Source: Arctopsyche grandis (lineage: Eukaryota; Arthropoda; Insecta; Trichoptera; Hydropsychidae). From it: a DNA stretch of 64,000 nt. Below, in pieces: positions 1 through 12,800 of the stretch. The position numbers were made by a program, and so were the translations under genes. Each line of letters opens with the position of its first letter. Position 1 is the first letter of the stretch. The notes under the pieces are model-generated. The model worked only from the letters and a program-made list of their open reading frames with translations, made no database searches and was not told the origin of the DNA. The DNA is taken from assembly GCF_051622035.1 (NCBI RefSeq), contig NC_135358.1:18448501-18512500 (forward strand), given 5' to 3'.

Positions 1-909
1 AAGCTTGGTCTCGTACTGCCACTCCCGACAGTATTTTGTGTTGCGTCGTATGCGCGCGCCCGACACCTGTCGCTTTTTCTCATTCCTTCTGCTTTCGCTT
101 TAAAAGTACAGAAAGAAAATGCCAATGGAAGATCTACTACTAACCGTTGAATCATATCCAATTCTAGATATAGAAAAGCTTCAGAATGAATTAAAAGAGT
201 TTTACAGCTTCAATGATTTATTAACATAGTTAAAATTTATTTCTGCAAACAATTTATGCAAAGTTCTTGAGGAAATAACAAAACTAATTCAAATTCTACT
301 TACAAATTCAGTGACTCCCGCTGAGTGAAAACGGTGTTTTTTGACAATAAAAATAAAGTAAATAATAAAAAATAAAGTAAAAAGTAAAAAATAAAGTAAA
401 AAAATGATCATGAACAATGAAAAATTAACGAAAAGGTGATATACCTTTTTTCAATTGGATAGCTTTAATGATTTATCAACATTGTTAAAATTTATTTCTG
501 CAAGCTGTATTTTTTGACGGTGTTTTTTGTTAATAAAAAGAATAAAGACATATAAATGCTATTATGGCGCATTAGGTTATTCCTGTAATGCCACAATAGT
601 CCAAAACTAACTAACCATAAATAACTATAAGAAACACAATGGTTCAGGAAAGATTCTGTCTATGCTTCTGTCCAAGATGTCAATTGAAAAAAAATTATTA
701 TGAATAATGAAAAATTTAACTAAAAGGTGATTGACCTTTTTTCAAGGAAAAAAGACAGAAGAATCAATTTTATAATGGAATAAAAATACATATAATGTTT
801 AATTTTAATAATTTTGATGTAAATAGTAAAACGTAATCCAAATAAACATTTTTTTTTATTTTTAATCAACCGCAGCACCCCCAGATATCTTATCCATGAG
901 TCGCCACTG
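1..909 (+). mobile_element. hAT (ZMYM1-like) element, right part, cut by window start
   Basis: Positions 1-345 match, inverted, 3838-3500 of the copy at 2472-4126. They encode remnants of a hAT C-terminal dimerisation region (ESYPILDIEKLQNELK, then NNLCKVLEEITKLIQILL) broken by stops and a frameshift. The right end reads CCATGAGTCGCCACTG, the inverse of CAGTGGCGGCTCGTGG at 2472. The left end is outside the window. Confidence 0.7.
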
Positions 910-1239
910 TGTATATATATACATACATATTTAATATATCTACATATGTATGTATGTATAATATAATAAATGTATTTATATTGTAATTAATGTATGTACA
1001 ATATATGTATGTATATCATGTGATAAGTGTATGTAAGAAATAATAAATGTATTTTTAATATAATAAATGTATCTATAATATGTACATATAATTTGATATA
1101 TGTATGTATCTACATATATGTCTATGAGTGTTACGTCTGATTTGTGAAATTGCATATTAAGTGAAGTAATTTAAAATGGTAAGTGAAACATAAAAGAGGT
1201 TTGTAAAAAAATTATATTATTCACGAATAAAAAGTCCGT
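910..1239. other. AT-rich spacer with TATGTA-type simple repeats
   Basis: Irregular ATGTATGTATA and TAATAAATGTAT runs; no coding signal seen. Confidence 0.5.
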
Positions 1240-1705
1240 TGCTAAATTTATGAATTGAGTGAATTATCTGCTAAATGCGTTGTAAATAATTCACAACCAG
1301 CAGCAGCAGCAGCAAACAAGCCGAGAAAGGAATTTCATCAACTTGCAAGGTTGTCCGGCGATATCTCAAAATATGTCAATTTTCTATTCAAAATGAATAT
1401 TGCAATCTATAGTCGGGTATTTTATCTTTCATCTGTAGTACTTTTCAGCCTTCAAATCTCTCTAAGTAGTCGTCCAGTTCAAATCAAAAGTCAAAAGTAC
1501 GTATTTTCACTTGGGATTTTTTCCCACTGTTAATACTATTTTATATTGAAACATATTTATTGGGATAGTGTTCTGGCCACACTATTTTTTGTTTTCGTTT
1601 AAAAGGGTTAATTGGAAGTGTGCTGAATTTTAAATTGGTAAAATTGCGAGCTAAATACTCGTACTATTATTAACTCGTATTTACACGAATCATTCAACAA
1701 CTAAA
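1240..1705 (+). repeat. Dispersed repeat X, copy 1
   Basis: Matches 35930-36347 in inverted orientation and 35600-35720 directly. All copies keep a short open stretch reading MNIGIYSRVFYLS followed by LFSFQISL with few changes. Function unknown; it has no recognised transposase motif. Confidence 0.65.
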
Positions 1706-2159
1706 TTTTAGTTTTTTGATATAGAGTTTGTTAAAACAAAGCATTTTTCAGAACCATATTGATGAATATAAACATAGGTGAATAAAAAAAGATTGAATGG
1801 TTTGCATTTATCCGTTGTTTTATTTTATCTATTTGAATCGTTTTTTATCTTTTTTTATGTTTCAATAAATACTATTATGTTAGTAAACCTAAAATTTTAA
1901 TTATAGTTGTTTTTCTCATTTGTTAAAAATCAAAAATTAAAAAGGGCGCATAAAAAGCCAAACATCTAGAAAAGCCAAACAATCGACGACGGCGAGAGCC
2001 ATTATAGCAAAACTTTGTACCTTATATAAAAAAAGTAGTCTTAAACTCCAATATTTTGTGGCAATATGCATAGGAATTTCCGAAATATAATTTTTCTTGG
2101 AACGATTTGGAGGCCACTTAAATTTAGAAGCCACAGATATGCGCCAATTTTGCTGTTCG

Positions 2160-2356
2160 ATAATCCGCCACTGATCCTATCACTTACTCTTTTGAACACC
2201 TACACCGAATCCATCTTTCACGATACTCTCCAAGAAGCAGAGGGTATTACGGTAGGCGGCGAAACAATCACCAATATACAATATGCTAATGACACGGCAC
2301 TAGTTGCTGGCAATTTAACAGACTTGCATAGATATCTAGACCGTGTACGTACATAA
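2160..2356 (+). pseudogene. Non-LTR reverse transcriptase fragment
   Basis: The frame reads LLNTYTESIFHDTLQEAEGI, then TVGGETITNIQYANDTALVA and LTDLHRYLDRV. This is the palm region of a LINE reverse transcriptase in which the catalytic YADD box has become YAND. No flanking RT domains are present, so it is a dead fragment. Confidence 0.7.
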
Positions 2357-2471
2357 AGAAAGCAATCGAAGAGGTCTGCGCATATATGTAGATAGAGTTT
2401 TGTGATCATGCGAAAATTCGAACTCGTTTTTCTTTCAGTTACCCATTTTTACTTATATCTACATATGTATG

Positions 2472-4126
2472 CAGTGGCGGCTCGTGGATAAGATATGTAT
2501 CTGGGGGTACTGAGGTTGATTAAAAATAAAAAAAATGTTTATTTGGATTACGTTTTACTATTAGCATCAAAATTATTAAAATTAAACATTATATGTATTT
2601 TTATTTCATTATAAAATTGATACATATGTCTTTTCTCCTTGAAAAAGGCCCATCACCTTTTCGTTAAATTCATTGTTCTTGGTCATTTTTTTACTTTATC
2701 TATGTACTAGCTGTATTACCCGGCTTCGCTTAGTATTTATAATATAAACCGCTTAAACATGAATAATCTAATAGTAAACATTTTATTAAAAAAGAAAAAA
2801 AATTAAATTTTATTTTTTTTATTTTTTTTCCTTCTAGGGCTTCGCCCTCGGCGCCCCCTGAGCCTTTGCCCATTAAAAAATAAATCTAATCATTTGTTAA
2901 GTGCGTCGCCCCTCTGCACCCCCATGATTAATTGCCGTCTAGGGCTTCGCCCCCATGATCAATTACCGTTTAGGGCTTCGCCCCTATGATTAATTTCCGT
3001 CTAGGGCTTCACCCCCATGATTAATTGCCATTTAGGGCTGTGCCCCTCTGCGCCCCCATGATTAATTGCCGTCTAGGGCTTCGCCCCCATGATTAATTGC
3101 CGTTTAGGGCTGTGCCCCTCTGCGCCCCCATGATTAATTGCCGTCTAGGGCTTCGCCCCCATGATCAATTGCCGTTTAGGGCGTCACCCCTCTGCGTCCC
3201 CATGATTAATTGCCGTTTAGGGCTTCGCCCCCCTGAGCAATTCGGCGTCTATGAATCGAAAAAAAAAATCCAATCATGTGTTCGATGACGTCACCGTTCT
3301 ACGGACGACGAACGAACCAAGAATACAATCATACTTACAAAGTCTCTTTAGAAATTATTAAGAGATCACGTAGTTTTCAATTGACAGCATAGAGAAAGCC
3401 GTCAATCTTTCCTAGTCAATCAAACCTAGCCGTCAATCGTTTCTTATATACATATGTCTGTATTCTTTTTATTGACAAAAAACACAGTTCTGGCTCAGTG
3501 GTAGTCATTGGAGTTGTAAGCAGAATTTGAATTAGTTTTGTTATTTCCTCAAGTACTTTGCATAAATTGTTCGCCGAAATAAATTTTAACTGTGTTAATA
3601 AATCATTAAAGCTGTGCATTTATTTCCTTGAGTAAAACACTTTTAATTCATTCTGAAGCTTTTCTATATCTAGAATTGGATATGATTCAACGGTTAGTAG
3701 TAGATCTTCCATTAGCATTTTCTTTCTGTACTTTAAAAGCGAAAGCAGAAGGAATGAGAAAAAGCGACAGGTGTCGGGCGCGCGCATACGACGCAACACA
3801 AAATACTGTCGGGAGTGGCAGTACGAGACCAAGCTTCTGACTGCGAGCGCCCTCCCCGTGCCCCTCCTTCGCCCACTCGAGCATATTCCATTGAAAACCG
3901 TACTGTCCAAAATCATAAACGATGCCTCACTTTCTGATATTAGTACCGCGGTGTATGATCATTATTGAATGTATCGGTGTGCGGACGAGCTTAATAAACG
4001 CTTAAATTGTATTGATATTTTCATATAATATACATAAATTTATGTAGGTATATTATGATATTACATTTTTCTCAATTTGCTTGGGGGTGCTGCAGCTCCG
4101 CAGTGCGTATGGACGAGCCGCCACTT
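2472..4126 (-). mobile_element. Non-autonomous hAT (ZMYM1-like) element with nested Helitron
   Basis: Left end CAGTGGCGGCTCGTGG, right end GGACGAGCCGCCACTT; flanks TATGTATG (2464-2471) and TATGTTTG (4127-4134) form an 8-bp target duplication with one mismatch, the hAT size. On the minus strand 3916-3416 encodes remnants of a hAT dimerisation domain (LLTTPMTTTEPELCFLSIKR). A 659-bp Helitron-like copy interrupts it at 2707. Confidence 0.75.
2707..3365 (-). mobile_element. Helitron/HINE-like element with GC-rich repeats, inside a hAT element
   Basis: On the minus strand it starts TCTCTTAATAATTTCTAAAG and ends AGCCGGGTAATACAGCTAG, flanked by A and T. The core is a tandem array of GGGCTTCGCCCCCATGATTA-type units (2830-3240) and the 5' flank holds TGACGTCA and an E-box relic. 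Confidence 0.8.
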
Positions 4127-4134
4127 TATGTTTG

Positions 4135-4900
4135 TGCATACGTAGTAACAATAGATGAAGTTTTGTGATCATGCGAAAATTCGAACTCGAGATTTTGACT
4201 GATTCGAACTCAGAATTGATCACTGATCACGTTTTCATGATCTATAATAGAAAAAAATGTGTGTCTGTCTCTGTGTGTGGATTTTGTGGGATTTTTTGAA
4301 CACGGTTAGTCCTATCGAACTGAAACTTAGTATCAGTTAGTTTTTCATGATCTAGAAAAAATATGTGTGTGTGTGTGTCATTTTGAGTTGCCTGGAAATG
4401 GTACCTCCCCTTTTGGGTGTCCTCTTTTTTTTAAGTTTTTGAATTCAATTATATCCCAAACCGCTAACTGAATTGGACTGAATTTTTTTTACATGTAATA
4501 GAAATAATAATATTTATAACTTTATATTTTTAAATATTTTTATCTGAACCGGAAGTAGTACTTTTACTCTAGAAAATCGAGGTTTTTCATGTTTTTTCAT
4601 GTAAAATTTTTTTTTTCTGGTGAACACCAGATTCGTGTTCAGTGGGCATAATTCTATAAGAAAAGTCATATCTCATCTCTGAACCATTTTTCGTGTCGAA
4701 CAGCCCTGCATACATACAATGAGTGTAATTAATTTGACCTAGTTTTGAGATTTTAATTTTTTCAACACAATCATATTTTTTTTGTTCGAATAAAAAATAC
4801 ATGAACAAAAAATGTATACATCATTTTAGTTAACTTGGCAGTAGAAAAACGAGTTTTGTTACGAGCCTCTACGATATATGAACTTCTAAATACACTATTC
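4135..4900. repeat. Repeat-rich intergenic segment upstream of the desaturase
   Basis: Contains two related blocks each with TTTTCATGATCTA then a GTGTGTGT run (4231-4280, 4345-4378), and at 4618-4705 a fragment of repeat X (CAGATTCGTGTTCAGTGGGC onward) also found at 33791-33880 and 36360-36430. No gene recognised. Confidence 0.5.
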
Positions 4901-4990
4901 CTATTGGTCAACACAACTTAGCCGACCAATGGCAATCGCGAATTTTTCTCCCTACTGTCAAGTTTACTGAAATGAGGTATAATTTATGAA
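4901..4990 (+). repeat. Dispersed repeat shared with 54897-54985
   Basis: CTATTGGTCAACACAACTTA and the following ACTG...TTTACTGAAATGA layout recur at 54897-54985. It supplies two opposed CCAAT boxes about 200-290 bp before the desaturase ATG. Confidence 0.45.
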
Positions 4991-5202
4991 CATTGCCCAG
5001 AACAATTGTATTTATGATGTTTCTACATTTTGAAGTCATTTCATACACTATTATTATATTGAAATGGGTAATCAATATTTATTCAAAAATAATTTTATTG
5101 AAATTTCGATTTTTTGCGCATTCAGCTAAAAAAATAAGAAAGAATATTTATATGACGAATGTGAGTAGAATCGTTTAGAACATATTTCTTTATACAGTCG
5201 TC

Positions 5203-6719
5203 ATGTTGTATGCAGCGGCTAGAGAACAATCTCCAACTACAAATTTTGGAAATGGATCAAAAATGGAATATTTAAATGGGAATACTTCATCGAAAAACGA
5301 TGGTAAGGGTGCAGCGGAGATCGTGGCAGAAGAAATCTGTGAAAAGGATATCGATAGAAACATTGGAACCGATCCCAACTTCAAAAGACAAATAGTTTGG
5401 TCCAACTGTTTCGGATTTTTGTTACTTCATGCAGGTGCTCTGTATGGAGCATACCTAGGAGTCGTGGAAACAAAAATAGTAACTTTACCATATGGTAACT
5501 ATTTTACATATGTATATCATTTCTATTACTTTTAATATTTTAATCATTAAAATGTACAAATATTTGTTCATTTTCAATTATGCTTTCGGAAAATACCATA
5601 AATATGTACATACAAAACTTATCTAAATTCTTATGGATTATAGTAATTAACTACATGGAAAATACGAACCCATATATGAACGTTTGTATGTATAATATGT
5701 ATATTTTTTTCTGTAAACTGTTTTCAATTCAGCTGAAAAGTATATATACTGTTTAAATGATTAATTAACTGATAAACCAATCGAATTTCACCATGCTAGG
5801 CGAATTAAGCTTAACCAGTATTGGAAGTCCTAATTTTTCTCACAATCACAATACTTCAAAATATATACATACATATATGTAGATTAAGTACTAATAATGA
5901 AATAGTGTAATATGTAGGGTTTCTGGACCCGACTCGACTCGGACCCAAACCCACCGGGTAATGACCTCAAACCCGGGGTTTTAAAGCCCCCCAGGTTCGG
6001 GTTCCTAGAATTTCAAGTATTAAAATTAAATCGTTTTTGTAAAAATCAAAATCTTTTATCATATTTAAATTATTTTAATTGATACTGAAAATATTTCAGA
6101 AAAAACAAGAATAAAGTAAATGTCTTGATATATTATATTAGACCGAGTGCGCGCTGTTGGTTTCGCGGAAGATCACGTTTGAAATAGATTGACTGGTTTT
6201 CATACGTGACCAAGTATACATATATCCCATTCTTATCTTTTAAAATTTTTAAATTCGGATGTTTTTAATATACTTGATTTTAGACCGTCGGGTTTCTAAA
6301 ATATTGGACCTGGAATCGTCAGGTTTTCGGAAACCCTAGTAATATAACAATCAAATTTGTATTATAATTTTTTTAAATCACATCGTGATTTGATTTTCAT
6401 AAAAATATATTTTATTCCAGCGATTTTTATTGCTTGGCTATCCGGTGAAGGTATTACTATTGGTGCTCACCGTTTGTGGACTCATCGTAGCTTTAAATCC
6501 ACGCCACTTCTATCGACTGTACTAATGATAATGCAAACAATGGCTGGACAGGTTTATATAGAATACATACAAAATTTTTAGAAAACCTATACACATATTT
6601 CTTTCCATTTTTGCTCCGTTGCTAAATTTTTAAATCTAATATATAATATACTAAAGAGACTATGTATGTAAGTTTTGTTGGTTACATCGAAAACAAATCA
6701 ATGTTTCTATGACGACGAT

Positions 6720-6798
<79 letters not shown>

Positions 6799-8866
6799 AT
6801 TCAAATAAATTTAATAAAAAAAAAAACAAATGAATATTTACTATTAGATTCACCATGTTTAAGCTGTTTATATTAACTACTGGTCGAAGCCGGGTAAAAT
6901 AACTAGTTTATTATAAAGTAGAGATATCCAATCCAGATTTGGACCATGAATCATTAGCAAGTTTTTTTCCGGGAACAGACATAATATTTACTATTGAAAT
7001 ATTTCACCTAATAATCATTAAGATCTAAGAAATATGATTATTGCCAATTACCAACAAATTATAAAGTTAAATAAACTAAAAATATAAATGACTAGTGACT
7101 TTACCCGGCTTCGCTCGGTATTTGTAATATAAACCACTTAAACATGACTAATCTAATAGTTAACATTTTATTAAATTTATTTGAATACTCATTTGTTTTT
7201 TTTTATTAAATTGACTGTCACGAGCAAATAAATATATACATATATTATACTCTTGTCTCTTTCGAAATTATATGTATACCAGAATCCGGCGCCTGCACCC
7301 CCTTAGAGTTTCGCCCTCTAAGACTTCGCTCACGGCGGCGCGTGCGCCCTCGGCGCCTTTGTCCCTGGGGACTTCGAAAAAAATCGAATCGGCGCCTATG
7401 AATCGAAAAAAAAATAAATCGAACGTGTCGTCTACGAACGAACCAACCAACCAATGTTATATACAAAGTCTCTTTCCAAATTATATATGAGATTTGCCAC
7501 CAACTCTACTATGCTAATATTTTATGTAGTAGTGAACTCTTTAGTATTATTGCTAGTATATTAATTAGAATACACAAAAATTTCAATATCTCATTGTTCT
7601 TTATATATCTTTAAAGATAAATGCTTGATTATCCGCTATAAACAAAAGTTTTCAATTCAGAACCCCCAATCTGATAATGTATAGTATTTCATAGTATACT
7701 AGCTAAGACCGTTGGCAGTTTATGGAAAGGATGGGAATCCCGAATTAAGGACCTCCATATAAAATTTACACGTTTTTTCCAACTATGACCTGCCAAAGCA
7801 ACATGAATATGACCTGAAAAAAAACCGCAACAATTTTTCTAGATTTGATATTAAGAGATGAGATCAAATTTCCCACAATCATAATATAATACTTGATATA
7901 TATATTGATATTTCGTACCTATACATATATACATTAATATATTATTAAGTAATTATTTTAGAATTGCATTTGGGTATGGTCACGAGATCACAGGCAACAT
8001 CATCGATATGCAGACACTGATGCAGATCCCCACAATGCCAGAAGAGGCTTTTTCTTTTCGCATATGGGTTGGTTGATGAGTCGGAAGCACCCATTAGTCA
8101 TCAAAATGGGCAAGAACATCAACATGGAAGACTTGAATGTAGATCCAACAGTCATGTTACAAAAGAAGTAGAAAACAAATATTGAATATCACTTAATTAA
8201 TAAATACTCTTAATACCTATTACAGATTTTTTACTTTTCAGATACTACTATTTACTTTATTTTATATTTGCTGTATACATACCAGTGGCAATTCCCGTGT
8301 ACTGTTGGAACGAAAGCTGGAAAGTATCATTATTTCTAAATTACTTTTGGCGATACGTGGTCATATTACATATAACCTGGTGTGTCAATAGTGTCGCACA
8401 TATTTTTGGGAATAAACCTTTTGATAAGTAAGATTATTTTTAATTCAATCAAAACGCGACATCAACACATTAATATTATCTTTCTATTTTAGAAATATAT
8501 TAGCGGTAGAATCCAGATTTACATCCTTTATAAGCTTGGGAGAAGGCTGGCACAACTACCATCATGTATTCCCATGGGACTATAGGACTGCTGAGTTTGG
8601 AACACCCTTACAATTAACTTCTCAAATAATCGAAGGATTGGCACGTATCGGAATGGCTTCTAATTTGAAACATGTATCTGCAGATATGGTATTAGGCTCA
8701 AATATTATGAATATATATTATGATTAATTATAATATCAATGTAAAATACATTACCTGTTTTACTCTCCAGATTAAAGCAAGAGCTAAAAGAACCGGCGAT
8801 GACACATATGAGACACAAATAAGCTCATTAGGATCGGAATGGATATATGTACATATACATATGTAA
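5203..8866 (+). CDS. Acyl-CoA delta-9-type (front-of-family) fatty acid desaturase, 6 coding exons
   Basis: Exons 5203-5494, 6421-6551, 7962-8167, 8242-8427, 8493-8688 and 8771-8866 join in phase with GT-AG borders to give 368 aa, normal length for this family. Seen directly: HRLWTH (residues 114-119), HRQHH (151-155) and GEGWHNYHH (288-296), the three histidine boxes that bind the di-iron centre, plus DTDADPHN and hydrophobic segments around them. Family knowledge: ER-membrane enzymes that insert a double bond into acyl-CoA using cytochrome b5 electrons, feeding membrane lipids, cuticular hydrocarbons or pheromones. The start is the first ATG after a splice acceptor at 5197, so a noncoding 5' exon probably lies upstream. 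The last exon (KARAKRTGDD) replaces a read-through end that would stop just after 8688. NCIWVWSRDHR differs from the common NSIFDWVRDHR, suggesting a divergent clade rather than the desat1 clade. Position specificity cannot be read. Introns 1 and 2 carry transposons. Confidence 0.95.
5915..6338. mobile_element. MITE-like insert with TAGGGTTTC ends in desaturase intron 1
   Basis: The segment starts TAGGGTTTCTGGACC and ends GGTTTTCGGAAACCCTA, so the outer nine bases are inverted (TAGGGTTTC). It contains runs rich in ACCCG and CGGGTTT. I did not find a convincing target duplication. Confidence 0.4.
6635..6906 (+). mobile_element. Helitron/HINE-like element, short copy, desaturase intron 2
   Basis: Begins TCTAATATATAATATACTAA followed by AGAGACTATGTATGTA and ends CGAAGCCGGG...AACTAG. 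It is flanked by A on the left and T on the right, the Helitron insertion signature. The middle holds a (TA)n tract (6722-6783) in place of the GC-rich arrays of the big copies. Confidence 0.7.
7092..7492 (-). mobile_element. Helitron/HINE-like element, inverted copy, desaturase intron 2
   Basis: Reads on the minus strand from TCTCATATATAATTTGGAAA to ...CCGGGTAAAGTCACTAG, flanked by A and T as expected. The 5' half carries ACGAACGAACC and a remnant of the GC-rich repeat (GGCGCC, CTTCGCCC); the 3' third matches GTTTAAGTGGTTTATATTAC of the other copies. Confidence 0.75.
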
Positions 8867-8898
8867 TATAGGTTAAGGTACCATGCATGATATAAAAT

Positions 8899-8904
8899 AA
8901 TAAA
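8899..8904 (+). promoter_or_regulatory. Polyadenylation signal AATAAA of the desaturase gene
   Basis: AATAAA lies 33 bases after the stop codon. It is the first canonical signal downstream; usage is inferred. Confidence 0.5.
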
Positions 8905-9813
8905 ACAGTATTTTTTTGACTTTATCATAAATAGCTCCATTTAACTTTTACTCCAAAAAATTTCGTGAATAAAAGTTATATCACATCTACGCAACTGATG
9001 CACAATAAAAGACAAAAATGTACATACTGAAAAATTTTATATGTACATACATATGTAAATACACGAGTCTACCCTGAAAAGTCTAAAGTACAACTTTTGA
9101 ATCGAAATTTGAATGAGGAAAGGCAATTAGGTATTAACTTAATGTAAAAATGTAGTAAACTGTCACCTGGTCATAGGTCACAATGACGAAGCGGGTAAAT
9201 TGAACTTCAAAAAATTATAAAAAAAAAACTATATATGTATGTATGTATTTCACATCAAATGACAAGAAATTTACAGAAAATTGTATCAAAAAATCATACA
9301 CACAAACATTGACCTTTCCAACATAAAGACTTTTCAGGGGATGTTGAATTTACATATGTATGTATACAAAATTTAAAAATCATTTCAAAACTAAAAATAA
9401 AATAAATCACATTGTGACATCTTACAAAAAAAAAAGAAGAAAAAATAAATTTTCAATATAGCACCTAATTAAATTTTAGAAATTGGTTCAACTCATTATA
9501 GACGTATCAATTTATAAAAATAAAACACTAAGCAGACAATACTCTTAGAAAAACATACACGCATGTAAAATTTATATCTTCAGTTATTTTGATTAAATTT
9601 CATCACGTTAAAAATAAAGGCATAAAACATACCATTTTCATTTTGCAATATTATAATTAAGTTTGAAGTTAATAATTAAAATATTAGACCAAAATAAAAA
9701 TTAACAAAGTTTATGAAAACTTCAAACAGTACATTTTTATTGCAAAAATCACAATCATTTCAATTTTACTTTAATAGTAAAAAATGGTTAAATAGTTTGA
9801 TCACAGCAAGTAG
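8905..9813. other. Convergent intergenic spacer
   Basis: AT-rich DNA between the 3' ends of the desaturase and the TGN38-like gene. TTTATT at 9736-9741 is a candidate polyadenylation signal for the minus-strand gene. No repeat family or RNA gene was recognised. Confidence 0.5.
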
Positions 9814-12800
9814 CTAATACACTATGTTTGGTCCATGAGAAGGAGGAGTGGACGAGACAGCTTCCTCCAATGTACAATCTAATTTACGATAAGCTGTACT
9901 GCTCGAAACGCCTCTTCGCCGACCAGTATTACTATTACGTCGACCCTCAACCAAAAGTCCGAGTACCTATAACAAACGGGACGTTTTTAGAACAAATTTG
10001 TACAATTTTAAACAATATTAGTCATGCCTTAATCAAAATGTACCTTGTTTTTATTGTGATATACGACATAGCCTAATATAAATATGCCAATAGCAAAAAT
10101 AAAATATGTAAAAAAATTTGAATCCTCAGCGTCACCGAATGGAACTGAATAAGCTCCATTCAAATTACTCTCTGGTATTAAGTCCATCTTATTCACTACT
10201 TGCGTTTCTTGAACTGTAACAAAAAGTAAACATAATAAAACAAACAAGTTGTATATTTCAAATGCATGTGAACATCGGTAAAAAGAGCGGGAGGCAATGT
10301 TAATACTATAACATTATGTTCACTGTGATAAAACATTCAATTATAAATACTAGTAACTAAATTTGTAGGTAAAAATCAGTACAAGATATGTAAATACAGT
10401 TGACTGTGGGAATACTATTTCATACTGAGTATTGATTAAATAAATTGAAATCGATTTTACTTTACATAATCTCATTGCTTAAATTAGTCGCTTATATAAA
10501 GTGAATAATATGATCAAACAACCGCTGAAGTGCTTCGATTGACTTGTAGATTTATCTGCAGCATTGATCATCGAAAGTCCACCACTATCATCTATCCCAT
10601 CTTCACTACCATCTAAAATTAATATTATAAAACATTAAAATTTGAATTTAAATTAAAAAATAAATAAATCAAAAACTTCAGTGCTAAATACACTTACCAA
10701 AATATTCAGTATCATCTGCTTTGCTTTGTTCTATCGGGCTTTGAATAATTTTATCTTCAACTTGGGGCGGATATTTCGCAACAGTATTTTCTCGAGTCGG
10801 TTGGTTTCCAGTTTCACTCGTAAGTTTGGTATCTGTTTCTGCAACAGCTGAAGTTTCAGCCTTCACATTTTTCGTATATAATGGTAGGTAGGAAACCGCC
10901 TGCTCTACAGGTATAGGATTTTTCACTTCTTTGGGTGGTGCTGGCAAATTGACTTCATCCTTCAATTTGATTGTGTCAACCTATGCAAATAATAAATCAA
11001 CATTACTATGAATTACAATGCACTATTTACTATGAATTAAGATGTCTACACACTTCTTCGTAAGGCTAATAAATTCATTTTTTATATTTAATTTCAAGCT
11101 TAATGTGTTTCATTGGACAGTGATTACGATTGACATGATAACATGGAATCATTTAATTAACTGCTTGAACGATTCCTGGTTCGATAAACAGAATGGAGTT
11201 TAAATGGTCCACTTGAGTTTATCTTCGCTCTTTTTAAATTTAATTTTAATATCAAATACGTGCATTCGTTACTTATACTACTGAAAATTATAATGTAACC
11301 TAATATTAATGATAGAATGCGGAAACAGTAAGAATAGACGAGTTTCTTTCGGAAAGATTTCAAGTACAAAAAGTTGTCCGATAGGGATGCATAATCTCTT
11401 CTGATAATTTTTAATATATTATATGTGAGGAATACATAATGAGAAGAGTACTCGACAGATGGGAAGGTGGCATAACAATAAGCGGCAGAAAGATTTCTAA
11501 TGTAAGAATTACAGATGACAACATTAGTGGTCAGCAATGAGGATGAAATGGCAGAACTACTTCATAGAATAGAAATAGAGAGTAAACATCTGGACCTAAA
11601 GATAAACAAAAATCCTCTTCGTAGACAGATTCGAGTCTCTCATAAAGTCCAAAACGCTAAACGATTTTATCTACCTAGGTGCCTTGATCTCAAGGGTGAC
11701 AATCAGAAATCTGCAGAAGAATAGGAATGGCGATAACAGCGAAGATCAGCCTGGCGAATATATGGAAAAACCACTCTATAATGAGAAGAATAAAAATCCA
11801 TCTGATACGATCTTTGATGATCTCAATTGCATTGTATGGATTTCAAACATGGACAGTTACAAAAGACAGAAAGGAACATGTTCGATGTCTTCGAAATGTG
11901 GTGTTGGAGACGGATGCAAGACACATCACCATCATCAGAGAGCTAGCAGTTTCAGAGAGAGTCTCCACAACATATAGAAGGATTCTTTTGTACTTTGGCC
12001 ATATTGCCAGGAATAATGTGGAGAGTCTAGAGAAGCTGGTAGTCACGGGAACACTAGAGGGAAGGCGAGCAAGAGGGCGGTCTCATGTAAGATGGTTAGA
12101 TCAAATAAAAGAACTGCCAGGATCGTCCTGGCAGTAATTCAATTTGGCACAGAAACAAGAGGTAGATCGTCCGTCGGATTCCAGATGATATAAATAACCA
12201 TGATGGTCAGCATTGAGCGAACGGTGAAGAAGAATATGAATGACATATGCATTACAAATCTCGCATATAGATGATGGCAACAACCAGTTCCAGCATGCTG
12301 GAACTGGCAGTACTCTTTAATAGTTAAATAGACTAAACAATTTTTAATTTAACACAAACATATTTATTTAAATTACTATTTATTTTATTCTAATGTGCAA
12401 ATAATTCGTTCTAAAGAGCAGTCATGTTTTTCAATAAAATTTTACCCCAATTTATTAAAGTGTTAGTGGTTGTCTTAATACACTAGCGCACAGATTGAAC
12501 TGTTGACTTGTCGAGATGGTGCATTGAGACGGAGGATGGGCTCTGTTACCTGGCATTTAAAAGAACAGACATCACAAACCAACAAACAATCTGTACACAT
12601 AAAGCCAACACTCTGGAGCGGCAACGCAGATCGAGGAAGTCTAATGGTCATCCCATTCGGACTTCCTCCATCTGACCAAAAAAAAGCTACGAAACAACTA
12701 TTGACTTTTATTTTGGATTCCCAAGCCCGACTCAATGCAAAAATATCATAAAGTGATAGATATCAAAACATTATAAGCATGAGTTATTTCCGTTAGACAA

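Noticed and set aside
4905-4932. Paired CCAAT boxes as desaturase promoter
   Set aside because: The same block recurs at 54897 as a dispersed repeat, so it cannot be claimed as a dedicated promoter.
8536-8727. Desaturase ending at 8725-8727 without the last exon
   Set aside because: A GT donor at 8689 and an in-phase exon at 8771 restore the conserved KARAKRTGDD end; the read-through tail has no family match.
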